Source: Paenibacillus_AR sp051594765 (lineage in GTDB: Bacteria > Bacillota > Bacilli > Paenibacillales > NBRC-103111). Taken from it: a stretch of DNA of 64,000 nucleotides. Shown piece by piece: positions 8,678-16,996 of this stretch (the first letter of the stretch is position 1; the number at the start of each line of letters is the position of its first letter). Below the pieces are notes generated by a model. That model was not told the DNA's origin. It did no database searches and saw only the letters and a program-made list of their open reading frames with translations. A program made the translations under genes and the position numbers. Location of the stretch: the NCBI RefSeq assembly GCF_051594765.1, contig NZ_JBPPGJ010000021.1:1-64000 (forward strand), in the 5' to 3' direction.

Positions 8678-9223
8678 ATGAAAGTGATCATCCTGGCCGG
8701 AAGCAACCGGAGGAATGCTACCAGCACCAAGCTGGCGGAGGTAGTGGGGAAGCGGATCCGTGAAGCGGGTCATGAGGCGGTATTGTTCGACCTGTATGAG
8801 AAGCCGGTTCCGCTGTACGACCCCGATGCGGATTATGACGGAGAACCGGCCGTCGTGGACCTGTACCGCGGATTTCTTGAAGCGGATGCCGTTGTTCTGG
8901 CCAGCCCGGAGTATCACGGCACCATGACGGGCGTGCTGAAGAACGCGCTGGACCACCTGGGCTTCGAGCATTTCGACGGCAAGCCGGTGTTGGCTCTGGC
9001 ATCTGCAGGCGGTGCCGTTGGAGTCAGCACTCTGACCCAGATACAGGCGGTAGTCCGCAATCTGCACGGCATCAACTGCCCGGAGTGGATCTCGATCGGA
9101 GGGGACCAGCGCAGCTTCGGTCCGGACGACGAGCCCGCTGATCCGAAGGTGAGGGCCCGCCTGGAGCGGACCGTCCATTATTTCCTCCGTATGGGGCAGG
9201 AGCTGAGAGGACTTCGCAGCTGA
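8678..9223 (+). CDS. NAD(P)H-dependent FMN reductase / azoreductase-like flavoprotein
   Basis: Cytoplasmic flavodoxin-like oxidoreductase of 181 residues that should bind FMN and reduce quinones, azo dyes or flavin with NAD(P)H. The N-terminal phosphate-binding loop is LAGSNRRNATSTKLA. The FMN/active-site loop is ASPEYHGTMTGVLKNALDHL (about residues 73-92). GGGGAG precedes the ATG at 8678. Its own promoter carries a dyad, so expression is probably inducible. It ends at a terminator shared with the convergent DUF4015 gene. Confidence 0.88.
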   Translation: MKVIILAGSNRRNATSTKLAEVVGKRIREAGHEAVLFDLYEKPVPLYDPDADYDGEPAVVDLYRGFLEADAVVLASPEYHGTMTGVLKNALDHLGFEHFDGKPVLALASAGGAVGVSTLTQIQAVVRNLHGINCPEWISIGGDQRSFGPDDEPADPKVRARLERTVHYFLRMGQELRGLRS

Positions 9224-9239
9224 TTCCTATGTAATGAAG

Positions 9240-9280
9240 AGGCCGCTTGTCTCCCGATGGGAGCACAAGCGGCCTTTGTT
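9240..9280. terminator. Bidirectional terminator between convergent genes
   Basis: AGGCCGCTTGT (9240-9250) pairs with ACAAGCGGCCT (9265-9275), and CTCCC/GGGAG extends the stem inside. A short T-run follows on the plus strand. It sits between the FMN reductase stop and the DUF4015 stop. Confidence 0.82.
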
Positions 9281-9284
9281 CCGT

Positions 9285-10460
9285 TTATTTATAGATGACG
9301 CCGGGGGAATAGGTGTTGGCTGCATTCCAGAGCAGGTATTCGTTGACGCCGTTGTCCTTCAGAGCGCGGATCTGCTCCTCCACTTCATGCTTGCCGTACT
9401 TGATGTAGCCGGGGACCCAGGATGCGGTGAAATCCTGTATCCAAGGCCGGATGATGGGCTTCAGGCTGCCGATGGGCTCCAGCTTCTTGTTCGTGTCGAT
9501 GGAAGCCCCGTTGATGGTGGCATAGGGCGCCGCATCCGGCACCTTCTGACCGAACCAGCCGGTGCTGTAATGACTGGGATAGATCATGGGAGCGATGACG
9601 TCCACATTCTGCGAGATCTTGTTGAAGTCCTGGCCGATGCCTTCGGCGGCCGGGACGGATGCGGCGTAGCCGAAGATGTCCACGGAGGTGCGGATTCCTA
9701 AGGGGGCCAGCTGCTCCCGGGCATACTTCACGAAGGAGGTGACGGCGTCTGTGCGGGAACGCTCATCCTTGGTGTATTTCAGTGAGTCCGCCCGCTTCTC
9801 GAAGCCTTCCGGGAACCGAACGTAGTCGAATTGGATTTCCTTGAAGCCGGCCTTGATGGCTTCCTTGGCGACGGCGATATTGTAATCCCAGACCTCCTTG
9901 CGGTAGGGATTGACGAAGCTGTCCGGCGTAGGCTTGCCGTTGTTCCAGATGGAGCCGTCCGGATTCAGGAATGTGAGCTCCGGCTTCTTCTTAGCAAGCA
10001 CGGTGTCCTTGAAGACGACGATCCGGGCGATGGGGTAGACGTTATGCTCCTTCAGCTTCTCCATCAGCTTCGGCATGTCGGCGATGATCTTCTTGGAGGT
10101 CTCCATGGCCGCCAGCTCCGGGTTTCCGGTGTCGTAGGTGATATACCCGTAGTCATCCTTGATGTCGATGACCAATGCATTCAGGTCCGTCTCATCCAGC
10201 AGCTTCAAGAGATCGTTCAAGCGGGCGCCCCCTGCGCTGTGGGCAGTGGAGTAGACACCTTTTACCGTAGGGGCCTCCTTCTGGGGGTCGACCTTGTTGA
10301 CCGGCATCAGGGGATCCAGCGCCGTTGTGCCGTCCGGCTTCTGAACCACCGCCGCGGGGGGCATCTGCGAGGCCTGGACCAGCTGATCCAGGGTAATGCC
10401 CGGCTGGCTCTCCGAGACGTTCCCCCAGACCATCATTAAAGCGGCTAATAGCATTTCCAT
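9285..10460 (-). CDS. Putative glycoside hydrolase, DUF4015 (TIM-barrel) protein
   Basis: A 391-residue protein of the DUF4015 'putative glycosyl hydrolase' group. Motifs of the family are KGVYSTAHSAGGARLNDLL, ALVIDIKDDYG (about 133-143) and the barrel-strand segment FKEIQFDYVRFPEG, where conserved acids would sit. IAPMIYPSHYSTGWFG follows. A short hydrophobic N-terminus suggests export or anchoring. GGGAGAG lies before the ATG at 10460. The substrate is unknown; peptidoglycan or exopolysaccharide is plausible for a Gram-positive surface protein (inference). Confidence 0.82.
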   Translation of the reverse strand: MEMLLAALMMVWGNVSESQPGITLDQLVQASQMPPAAVVQKPDGTTALDPLMPVNKVDPQKEAPTVKGVYSTAHSAGGARLNDLLKLLDETDLNALVIDIKDDYGYITYDTGNPELAAMETSKKIIADMPKLMEKLKEHNVYPIARIVVFKDTVLAKKKPELTFLNPDGSIWNNGKPTPDSFVNPYRKEVWDYNIAVAKEAIKAGFKEIQFDYVRFPEGFEKRADSLKYTKDERSRTDAVTSFVKYAREQLAPLGIRTSVDIFGYAASVPAAEGIGQDFNKISQNVDVIAPMIYPSHYSTGWFGQKVPDAAPYATINGASIDTNKKLEPIGSLKPIIRPWIQDFTASWVPGYIKYGKHEVEEQIRALKDNGVNEYLLWNAANTYSPGVIYK

Positions 10461-10695
10461 AGTAATCTCTCTCCCATATCTATCGCATCCAAACGTATTC
10501 CCATTATACGCGATGGCACTCCTGCCGCACAGGGGTTAGTAGTAGGATTTTGTTGGTTTCCGGCGGAAAAAGTCGGACCAACACGGAAGTACACGGATGA
10601 ACCCGGATCGAAACGTTGATCTGGCACGACTTCTCAATCGGACCGGATTGCGGTAGGATAGAGGGATGGATAGAGGAAGGAGTCTACTAATTCCG

Positions 10696-11871
10696 ATGAG
10701 AAAACAAATTGCCGTCCTCCGGGGGTTAACGTCCGGTTATTACGCCACGCAGGCCATCCTGCTGCCGCTCTTGCCCTTGTACTTCGCCAATCTCGGCTAC
10801 AGTTCCCAAGAGACGGGCCTGTTCATGATGATCGGCCCCTTCGTCACTGTATTCGCGCAGCCCATGTGGGGGTACATCAGCGACAGGCTGCAGAAGCTTC
10901 GGATCATCATCCTGAGCCTGTGGCTCTTGACCATTGCCTCCAGCGTGCTGCTGTTCCATGCGAATACCTTCATGCTGACCTTCCTGTCGGTGCTGCTCTG
11001 CTACTTCTTCATGCTGCCGTCCGTTCCGCTCTTGGACAGCATCATTCTGAAGTCTACGGCGGAGGCCAAAGTGCCGTACGGCTCGGTCCGGCTGTGGGGC
11101 TCGGTCGGCTTCACGATCGTAGCCGTCCTGTCGGGCTTCGCCCTGAATGCCCTCGGCGGCATTACGAATATCAAATATATGTATTGGACGGTTTGGCTTA
11201 TTCCGCTGTCCTTGATCTACCTGCTCCAGGACGTGAAGTCGGACGGGAAGCGCCCGCGGGTCACCTTGGGTTCGCTTAAGGCAGTCACGGGGAACAAGCC
11301 CTTCCTGTGGTTCCTGCTGCTGGTCTTCGTCCTGACCGTGCCCCACCGGATGAACGACGCCCTCTTCAGCCTGTATCTTCAAGAGATGCATGCCGACAAC
11401 TGGATGGTCAGCCTGGCTTGGGCATTGGCGGCAGGCAGCGAGATTCCCACCTTTGCGCTTTTGTCGCGCTACATGCACAAATTCCATGAGCTGGCCCTCT
11501 TGGGGGCCGCCGCCATGCTGTTCACCGTGCGGTGGCTGGTATACGCCAGCGTACACGACCCTTGGGTCCTGACCTTCATGCAGCTGACTCACTCGGTGAC
11601 CTATGCTCCCTTCTGGGTGGTGGCGGTGCAGTATACGGTACGCCTGGTTCCAGAGGAATTCCGCGCGACGGGTCAATCCATGCTGTCCGCCGTGTTCCTG
11701 GGCATTGCAGGCATCACCGGAGGATTCTTCGGGGGACGGATTGGGGACCTGTGGGGCTACGGCGCCGCTTACCGGATCGGGGCGGGGATGGCGTTCTTGG
11801 CCGGAATCGGCTTCCTGGTCACCCATGCCGTATACCGGAGGCGCAGCACGATGGTTCTTGAAGGCGATTGA
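10696..11871 (+). CDS. MFS transporter, PPP/LacY-like family
   Basis: Twelve-helix major facilitator protein of about 391 residues. The N-terminus, GLTSGYYATQAILLPLLPLY, and the internal motif AKVPYGSVRLWGSVGFTIVA are typical of the MFS_1-like group (3-phenylpropionate and nucleoside-permease relatives). I prefer the ATG at 10696, after AGGAAGGAG at 10673-10681 with a rather long spacing of 14. An ATG at 10666 is also in frame but has no spaced site. It is a single gene ending at a terminator. The substrate is unknown. Confidence 0.85.
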   Translation: MRKQIAVLRGLTSGYYATQAILLPLLPLYFANLGYSSQETGLFMMIGPFVTVFAQPMWGYISDRLQKLRIIILSLWLLTIASSVLLFHANTFMLTFLSVLLCYFFMLPSVPLLDSIILKSTAEAKVPYGSVRLWGSVGFTIVAVLSGFALNALGGITNIKYMYWTVWLIPLSLIYLLQDVKSDGKRPRVTLGSLKAVTGNKPFLWFLLLVFVLTVPHRMNDALFSLYLQEMHADNWMVSLAWALAAGSEIPTFALLSRYMHKFHELALLGAAAMLFTVRWLVYASVHDPWVLTFMQLTHSVTYAPFWVVAVQYTVRLVPEEFRATGQSMLSAVFLGIAGITGGFFGGRIGDLWGYGAAYRIGAGMAFLAGIGFLVTHAVYRRRSTMVLEGD

Positions 11872-11888
11872 TCCTCTGCCTATGAAGC

Positions 11889-11925
11889 AAAATCACTCCC
11901 CGGCATGCCGGGGAGTGATTTGTTC
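11889..11925 (+). terminator. Terminator after the MFS gene
   Basis: AAATCACTCCCCGG and CCGGGGAGTGATTT form an uninterrupted stem around a CATG loop, followed by TGTTCT. The A-rich 5' side could also serve the opposite strand. Confidence 0.85.
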
Positions 11926-11965
11926 TAATCCGTATGAAAAAGATACTGCCGATACCGTGGTGCGT

Positions 11966-12154
11966 TTACTGGATGTAGACGTTCTTCTGGTGCTCGGAGA
12001 TGCTGTACTGGATGATCTCAACGGCGTCTTCTTCCATTAAGGCTTCGATTCCATTCACGAGGACAATCTCGGAATCGAGTTCCCGAGGCTTCAAGAAAGG
12101 ATAGAGCTCGGGGGTTAATTTCATCACAATCCTGGATAGCTTAACGGTTTCCAC
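11966..12154 (-). CDS. Small protein of unknown function
   Basis: A 62-residue acidic protein with no recognised family. It contains KLTPELYPFLKPRELDSEIVL-like beta/helix segments, followed by an acidic helix and a polar tail. I chose the GTG at 12154 because GGGAAGG lies nine bases upstream on the coding strand; a longer reading from 12205 lacks a site. It may be an accessory or regulatory mini-protein. It sits alone between the MFS gene and yitT. Confidence 0.5.
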   Translation of the reverse strand: METVKLSRIVMKLTPELYPFLKPRELDSEIVLVNGIEALMEEDAVEIIQYSISEHQKNVYIQ

Positions 12155-12289
12155 GTGAATCACCCTTCCCAATCGTAATGGTTCGATCAGAAACAGACGT
12201 TGCACGATCTCTCACGTAACACCAGAATCCTATGAAATTACTCCCTCATTATAGCATAGACCGAAGACGATGACATTGAGAACTTATGT

Positions 12290-13120
12290 CTATTGCACAT
12301 TTCCGCGCCGGAATTGTCCCAGTACGCCAACCGTTTCCACAATATTTACGAATGCATTAGGGTCGGTATCCCGAATAATCTTCGTTAATTCCGCCAGCTC
12401 GTACCGGGTCGTCACCGTCATGAGCATGTCGCTCTCATGATGGGAGAAGGCCCCCTCCGCCTTGATCAGGGTGACGCCGCGGGGAAGGCGGAGCATCTTC
12501 TCCAGGAGGGCGTCCTTGTTCTTGGTGATGATGAACAGGGTGACCTTGATGTGCCGGATGTGTATGGTGTCCACAACCTTGCCGGAGATATAGATGCAGA
12601 GCATGGACCGAAGGGCTGCAGTCCATTCCTGCTGGACATAGGCCAGCGCCAGCACCACGAAGCCGTTCAGGGCGAACAGGAACATCCCCAGCGGAAAATC
12701 GCTCTTGCGGGTCAAGATGGAGCCTACGATGTCGAAGCCGCCGCTGGAGCCGCCGATGCGGAGGGTAATGCCCGATCCGATGGCGATGATCACCCCGCCG
12801 AAGATGGCGGCGATGAGCGGGTCCTGGGTTACTGACGTCTCGGGAAACAACTGCATGAACCAGGAGGTCAAGGCTACGGTCACCACGGAGATGGTGATGA
12901 AGCGCCTCCCCAGCACCACCCAGCCCCAGATCATCACCGGCAGGTTGAACAAAAGATACAGCATGCCGATGTTCAGGGGCGTCACATAGCCGACGATCAT
13001 GGCGATGCCGGATATGCCGCCGCTCAAGAGCTGGTGGGGAATGAGGAACAGATTGAAGCCTCCTGCGATCAGGGCGGCACCCAGTACGGTAATGAGCAAT
13101 TCAGCGGCGGTTCTCTTCAT
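12290..13120 (-). CDS. YitT-family membrane protein (DUF161 plus DUF2179)
   Basis: Integral membrane protein of about 276 residues. Its five or so N-terminal helices carry the YitT signature GGFNLFLIPHQLLSGGISGI and GSGITLRIGGSSGGFDIVG. A C-terminal cytoplasmic DUF2179 domain (about residues 215-270) contains ITKNKDALLEKMLRLPRGVT. The ATG at 13120 is favoured because GAGGTG lies 12 bases before it. An in-frame GTG at 13135 overlaps that site. Function is unknown in the family. Confidence 0.87.
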   Translation of the reverse strand: MKRTAAELLITVLGAALIAGGFNLFLIPHQLLSGGISGIAMIVGYVTPLNIGMLYLLFNLPVMIWGWVVLGRRFITISVVTVALTSWFMQLFPETSVTQDPLIAAIFGGVIIAIGSGITLRIGGSSGGFDIVGSILTRKSDFPLGMFLFALNGFVVLALAYVQQEWTAALRSMLCIYISGKVVDTIHIRHIKVTLFIITKNKDALLEKMLRLPRGVTLIKAEGAFSHHESDMLMTVTTRYELAELTKIIRDTDPNAFVNIVETVGVLGQFRRGNVQ

Positions 13121-13213
13121 GGCGGCGTTCTGCACCTCATCATTAGGGTAGGAAGATGGTTGTCTCTACCTATTAGTATAGTAGAACGTGCGCCGCCGCG
13201 CAAAAGGGCTATC

Positions 13214-13741
13214 TTACGTCTTCATGAACTTGACTTGGGAGGATGGAGTCCGTTCTCCGCGCATGGCGATGAACTTGCCATCCTGCCATTGCAGGAAGAA
13301 GTACTCTTCTCCGGAGCCGAAATATCTCCAGTACAGCACGTCGTCCCCGCTCCGAAAATCCGTATTGCCCAGGGTCCGGGTCATATCGGTACGATGGTGC
13401 TCCAGCGTGAAGGATTGCTGTCCGTCGATGTCGAGCTTGGCGGGCACGTCGTCGGGGCTGTCCAGGGAACCCTCCAGAAATTCGCAGAGGAAGCATTCGT
13501 AGCTGCGGCCTTTTTCCACAAGCAGGCATGAAATATTACGCCCGTTCTGCAAATAATAGGCATAACGGTGGGGGGCGTAGCCACGGTCGAAGTACTCCGC
13601 TTTTCCCGTGATAACGTACTGCTGCAAATCGACGTTCACAATATCTCCGACACCCGAATCCTCGAAGGGATTCCGGGAGGCGGGAACAGGCTCGGGTTTG
13701 CGGCTCTTCATGATGGAGCCGATCCTCTTGAATATGGACAT
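13214..13741 (-). CDS. DUF4178-domain protein
   Basis: A 175-residue protein. The core starting DSGVGDIVNVDLQQYVITGK followed by an aromatic-rich segment fits DUF4178, a beta-rich domain of unknown function. In other bacteria it is often linked to PspA/phage-shock-like or polyamine genes, but none are adjacent here. AAGGAG is nine bases before the ATG at 13741. A far longer reading frame (to 13999) adds 86 residues through a non-coding promoter region and is rejected. It is divergent from the RNA helicase. Confidence 0.72.
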   Translation of the reverse strand: MSIFKRIGSIMKSRKPEPVPASRNPFEDSGVGDIVNVDLQQYVITGKAEYFDRGYAPHRYAYYLQNGRNISCLLVEKGRSYECFLCEFLEGSLDSPDDVPAKLDIDGQQSFTLEHHRTDMTRTLGNTDFRSGDDVLYWRYFGSGEEYFFLQWQDGKFIAMRGERTPSSQVKFMKT

Positions 13742-14072
13742 GAACAGTCTCTCCTTGTCAGTGGCTTCAGGCTTAACCCTATATACGCGAACCCGGCGCA
13801 TGAGGTTTCGCTTGCCCGTATTCTGCCTGATCAAAAATGCCTCCCGGAAAAGTGGCAATCTTTGTTGTATATATGCTACAATGTTAGAGATATTCTTAAG
13901 TACGGCTGTATTTTCCTGAGTTTCCAGGGATATACTTATGGGTTGTGAGATCGGGGTTGCAGTGTACGGGATCGTTCCCCTTGCATATAAGCGTCGCACT
14001 TAAGGGTAAATCATTGAAGCCGCGGAAGCCGGCAGGCCAGCCGGAAAACCGCGCAGAAGGAGAATGAACGCA
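13742..14072 (+). promoter_or_regulatory. Long structured leader of the DEAD-box helicase gene
   Basis: A 331-bp divergent spacer. A -10-like TACAAT at 13877-13882 suggests a transcript with about 185 bases of untranslated leader; its -35 box is weak. Just before the ribosome-binding site, CGCGG (14021-14025) and CCGCG (14049-14053), with an inner CCGGC/GCCGG pairing, form a stable hairpin that ends four bases before AAGGAG. There is no U-run, so it is not a simple terminator. Two CTTAAG palindromes flank the middle of the leader. Cold-responsive control is plausible but unproved. Confidence 0.5.
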
Positions 14073-15695
14073 TTGAAAACTTTTAACGAATTCGGTTTGG
14101 AACCGAAGGTACTTCGCGCGATCACGGAGATGGGATTTGAAGAAGCAACGCCGATCCAGGAGAAGACCATTCCTCTGGCTCTGGAGGGCAAGGACCTGAT
14201 CGGTCAGGCTCAGACCGGTACCGGCAAGACCGCCGCGTTCAGCGTGCCGCTTATCCATAAGATCGATGTGACCGAAGAGCGCATCGTGGCGCTCGTTATG
14301 TGCCCGACCCGCGAGCTGGCCATCCAGGTGGCTGAAGAAATCGGCAAGCTGGGCCGATTCAAGGGCATCCGTTCCCTGCCGATCTACGGCGGGCAGGATA
14401 TCGTCAAGCAGATCCGCGCTCTGAAGAAGCGTCCTCAGATCATCATCGGCACCCCAGGCCGTCTTCTTGACCATATTAACCGCAAGACCATCAAGCTGGA
14501 CGATGTGCAGACCGTCATCCTCGACGAGGCAGACGAAATGCTGGACATGGGCTTCATGGAGGACATCCAGAGCATCCTGAAGCTTGTTCCGGAGAACCGC
14601 CACACCATGCTGTTCTCGGCTACCATGCCGCCGAACATCCAGAAGCTGGCGCAGCAGTTCCTTCGCAATCCGGAGCATGTCTCCGTGATTCCGAAGCAAG
14701 TCAGCGCTCCGCTGATTCAGCAAAGCTACATTGAAGTTCAGGAAAAATTGAAGTTCGAAGCGCTGTGCCGCCTTGTAGATATGGAAGCTCCGGAGCTGGC
14801 CATCGTATTCGGCCGGACGAAGCGCCGGGTTGACGAGCTGGCAGAAGCTCTTCAGAAGCGCGGCTATTCCGCGGAAGGCCTTCATGGCGATCTGTCCCAG
14901 AATCAGCGCGACAACGTCATGCGTAAGTTCCGCGACGGCAGCATCGACGTTCTGGTAGCCACCGACGTGGCGGCACGCGGTCTGGACGTATCGGGCGTTA
15001 CCCACGTCATCAACTTCGACCTTCCGCAGGATCCGGAGAGCTACGTGCACCGGATCGGCCGTACCGGCCGTGCAGGCAAGGAGGGAACGTCCTATACGTT
15101 CGTCACTCCTCGTGAAATCGACCATCTGCACCTGATCGAGCGCGTAACCCGTCACCGGATTCCGAAGCGTCAGCTGCCCACCATTGCAGAGGCTATGGAA
15201 GGCAAACAGCGGATCCTGGCCCAACAGATTCTGGAGATCGTCGACAACGGCGATATTCACGAATTCAAGGCAACCGCCATTCAGTTGTTGGAGCAATATG
15301 ATTCCGTCGTGCTGCTGGGCGCGGCCATGAAGCTTCTGGCAGGCGAGCACAGCGACGTGCAGATCGAGCTGACTCCGGAGGAACCGATCCGCGTGAAGCG
15401 CCGTCCGTATAACGACATCCGTTCGGCCGGACGCCGTCCGGGTGGTTCCGGCGGCTATGGCGGCGGCTACGGCGGCGGGCGCCGCACCGGCGGAGACCGT
15501 CCGGGCGGACACGGCGGGCACGGCGGGCACCGCAGCCATTCCGGCCGGAAGGAAGGCGGCGGCTACGAAGGCCGTTCCTACCGTGACGGCGGCAGCGGCG
15601 GAGACCGCGGCGGCAGCGGCGGTGATCGCGGCGGGTACAAGGGCAACCGCGGAGGAGACCGTCCTGCGCGTGAAGAGGATTTCGCCAACCGCTAA
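14073..15695 (+). CDS. cshA: DEAD-box ATP-dependent RNA helicase, CshA-like
   Basis: RNA helicase for ribosome assembly and RNA turnover. Conserved motifs in order are the Q motif (FNEFGL to ATPIQ), Walker A AQTGTGKT, PTRELA, TPGRLLDH, DEADEMLD, SATMP, ATDVAARGLDV and HRIGRTGRAG. A C-terminal domain precedes a roughly 90-residue Gly/Arg-rich tail of RGG type, expected to bind RNA. I choose the TTG at 14073 because AAGGAG (14057-14062) is 10 bases before it. The in-frame ATG at 14064 lies one base from that site, too close for normal initiation. The length of 540 residues suits the CshA group. The exact paralogue is uncertain. Confidence 0.9.
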   Translation: MKTFNEFGLEPKVLRAITEMGFEEATPIQEKTIPLALEGKDLIGQAQTGTGKTAAFSVPLIHKIDVTEERIVALVMCPTRELAIQVAEEIGKLGRFKGIRSLPIYGGQDIVKQIRALKKRPQIIIGTPGRLLDHINRKTIKLDDVQTVILDEADEMLDMGFMEDIQSILKLVPENRHTMLFSATMPPNIQKLAQQFLRNPEHVSVIPKQVSAPLIQQSYIEVQEKLKFEALCRLVDMEAPELAIVFGRTKRRVDELAEALQKRGYSAEGLHGDLSQNQRDNVMRKFRDGSIDVLVATDVAARGLDVSGVTHVINFDLPQDPESYVHRIGRTGRAGKEGTSYTFVTPREIDHLHLIERVTRHRIPKRQLPTIAEAMEGKQRILAQQILEIVDNGDIHEFKATAIQLLEQYDSVVLLGAAMKLLAGEHSDVQIELTPEEPIRVKRRPYNDIRSAGRRPGGSGGYGGGYGGGRRTGGDRPGGHGGHGGHRSHSGRKEGGGYEGRSYRDGGSGGDRGGSGGDRGGYKGNRGGDRPAREEDFANR

Positions 15696-15716
15696 TGGCG
15701 GCGGTTGATCCATGGA

Positions 15717-15753
15717 CGAAGGGTCCGCTCCGGCGGCCCTTCGTTCTTTTTTT
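15717..15753 (+). terminator. Terminator after the RNA helicase
   Basis: CGAAGGG and CCCTTCG enclose a CCGC..GCGG inner stem, followed by TTCTTTTTTT. It lies 22 bases after the helicase stop. Confidence 0.88.
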
Positions 15754-15894
15754 GCTGCAGCGGCAGATGTTGACACAACTGCGGGATCCCGGCGTCTACC
15801 GATCCGGCTCGAAATAGGCTATAATAAGAGAACGTTAGCATAACTGCTGGAGCACCAACAACGATCTGCCAGCAGCGACAAGGAGGAACTACTC

Positions 15895-16659
15895 GTGGAA
15901 ATGCGAGGTTTAATGGGCGGTTTTTACCGCATATCGGAATGGATTATGAGGTTCTCGGCCATCAATCTGTTATGGGTGTTCTGCTCGATTCCATTCTTCT
16001 TCTTACTCTTATCCCTGATGATCACACCGGACGCAACCAACGATCAGATTCTGAGCATGTTCTGGATGCTGGCCGTCGTGGCGCCGTTTACGCTGATTCC
16101 GGCAACCGCTGCCATGTTCGGAGTTGCCCGCAAGTGGATTATGGGTGACGAGGACGTGCCGCTGTTCAAGACTTACTTCCGCAACTACAAGGAGAACTAC
16201 AAGCAGAGCATGCTGGGCGGTCTGATCTTCGCTTTCCTGGGGGCCATCCTGGTGGTGAACCTGGACTTCTATTCCGATCGGTCGGACGGTTTGCGGTATC
16301 TGTCGCTTCTGTTCATCTCCTTCACCGTGGTGTTCGGGGCAGCGTTAATAAATTTCCTGTCCATGACGGTACACTTCAACATGAAGCTGCTCCAGCTGAT
16401 CCGCAATGCGTTCATCATGACGCTGGGACAACCCTTTACCTCCATCGCCATTCTGGTGACCAACGGCTTGATCCTGTATATCAGCAGCAAGTATACGTTC
16501 CTGATCCCGTTCTTCATGGGGAGCCTGATGGCGTATGCCTCCTTCTGGTACTTCTACCGGAGCTTCCAGCGGATCCAAGACAAGGCGGAGAAGCAGCGTG
16601 AGAAGGAAGAAGCCGCGCTTCTGAATAATGCGGACGAACCGGTGCAGACTAAAGATTGA
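15895..16659 (+). CDS. YesL-like DUF624 membrane protein
   Basis: Polytopic membrane protein of 254 residues with about five helices. The conserved start, MRGLMGGFYRISEWIMRF, and SIPFFFLLLSL are typical of DUF624/YesL. The C-terminus is a charged cytoplasmic helix. The GTG at 15895 follows AAGGAGGAAC at 8-base spacing. A TATAAT at 15820-15825 is a probable -10 box with a poor -35. In B. subtilis yesL neighbours yesM/yesN; here it stands alone, about 12 kb from the YesMN-like pair. Function is unknown. Confidence 0.82.
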   Translation: MEMRGLMGGFYRISEWIMRFSAINLLWVFCSIPFFFLLLSLMITPDATNDQILSMFWMLAVVAPFTLIPATAAMFGVARKWIMGDEDVPLFKTYFRNYKENYKQSMLGGLIFAFLGAILVVNLDFYSDRSDGLRYLSLLFISFTVVFGAALINFLSMTVHFNMKLLQLIRNAFIMTLGQPFTSIAILVTNGLILYISSKYTFLIPFFMGSLMAYASFWYFYRSFQRIQDKAEKQREKEEAALLNNADEPVQTKD

Positions 16660-16711
16660 GCCGGTTGCCGGAATCCGGCAAGCATCCCATAAGCTTTAGC
16701 CGGTCTACCGG

Positions 16712-16740
16712 TTTACATTGGCGGACGCAAGGGCTATAAT
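16712..16740 (+). promoter_or_regulatory. Sigma-A promoter of the 6S RNA
   Basis: TTTACA (16712-16717), a 17-bp spacer and a perfect TATAAT (16735-16740) place the start near 16747. This is exactly at the base of the 6S RNA closing stem. Confidence 0.88.
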
Positions 16741-16747
16741 GAGGGTA

Positions 16748-16934
16748 CAAAATCCTGCGATGTGCGTTATGATCCTACGTTGTTTTGAACCAATGGATGT
16801 TTCTAGGGAGACCTACATTGCCGCGCGGCTGACATGCCCTCGAAAAGGGACTTCAAAAACGCGGCTGCGGACACCCACCTGCGAGAGCGGGTTTGAAGCA
16901 TGTGGATCGGACGGCATAGGCGGGTTTTCTTTTT
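16748..16934 (+). ncRNA. ssrS: 6S RNA
   Basis: A transcript of about 187 nt, the usual 6S length, begins just after a consensus promoter and ends in a T-run. Its ends form the long closing stem of 6S RNA. The 5' segment AAAATCCTGC..TGCGTTATGATCC pairs with GGATCGGACGGCATA..GCGGGTTTT at the 3' end, with G-U pairs. Two internal arms flank a central open bubble, the region that in 6S RNA imitates an open promoter and binds sigma-A RNA polymerase. No protein is encoded across the region. The call rests on length, promoter, closing stem and bubble; I could not run a covariance model. Confidence 0.8.
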
Positions 16935-16944
16935 GAACAGGATA

Positions 16945-16990
16945 AGGGCTGTCTCCGTTGCCTTGCGGCATCGGGACAGCCCTTTTTTTT
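16945..16990 (+). terminator. Terminator downstream of the 6S RNA
   Basis: AGGGCTGTC and GACAGCCCT pair around an inner CCGTTGCC/GGCATCGG stem, followed by eight T residues. It points along the plus strand, backing up 6S termination and insulating the convergent xylB gene. Confidence 0.88.
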
Positions 16991-16996
16991 GCTTGC

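Noticed and set aside
13742..13999. Extension of the DUF4178 gene to an ATG at 13999
   Set aside because: It would run through the helicase promoter region and adds 86 residues with no family resemblance. A good ribosome-binding site supports 13741.
15440..15690. Repetitive Gly/Arg-rich DNA that looks like a tandem repeat or CRISPR-like array
   Set aside because: It encodes the RGG-type tail of the DEAD-box helicase in frame. Unit lengths vary and there are no spacers.
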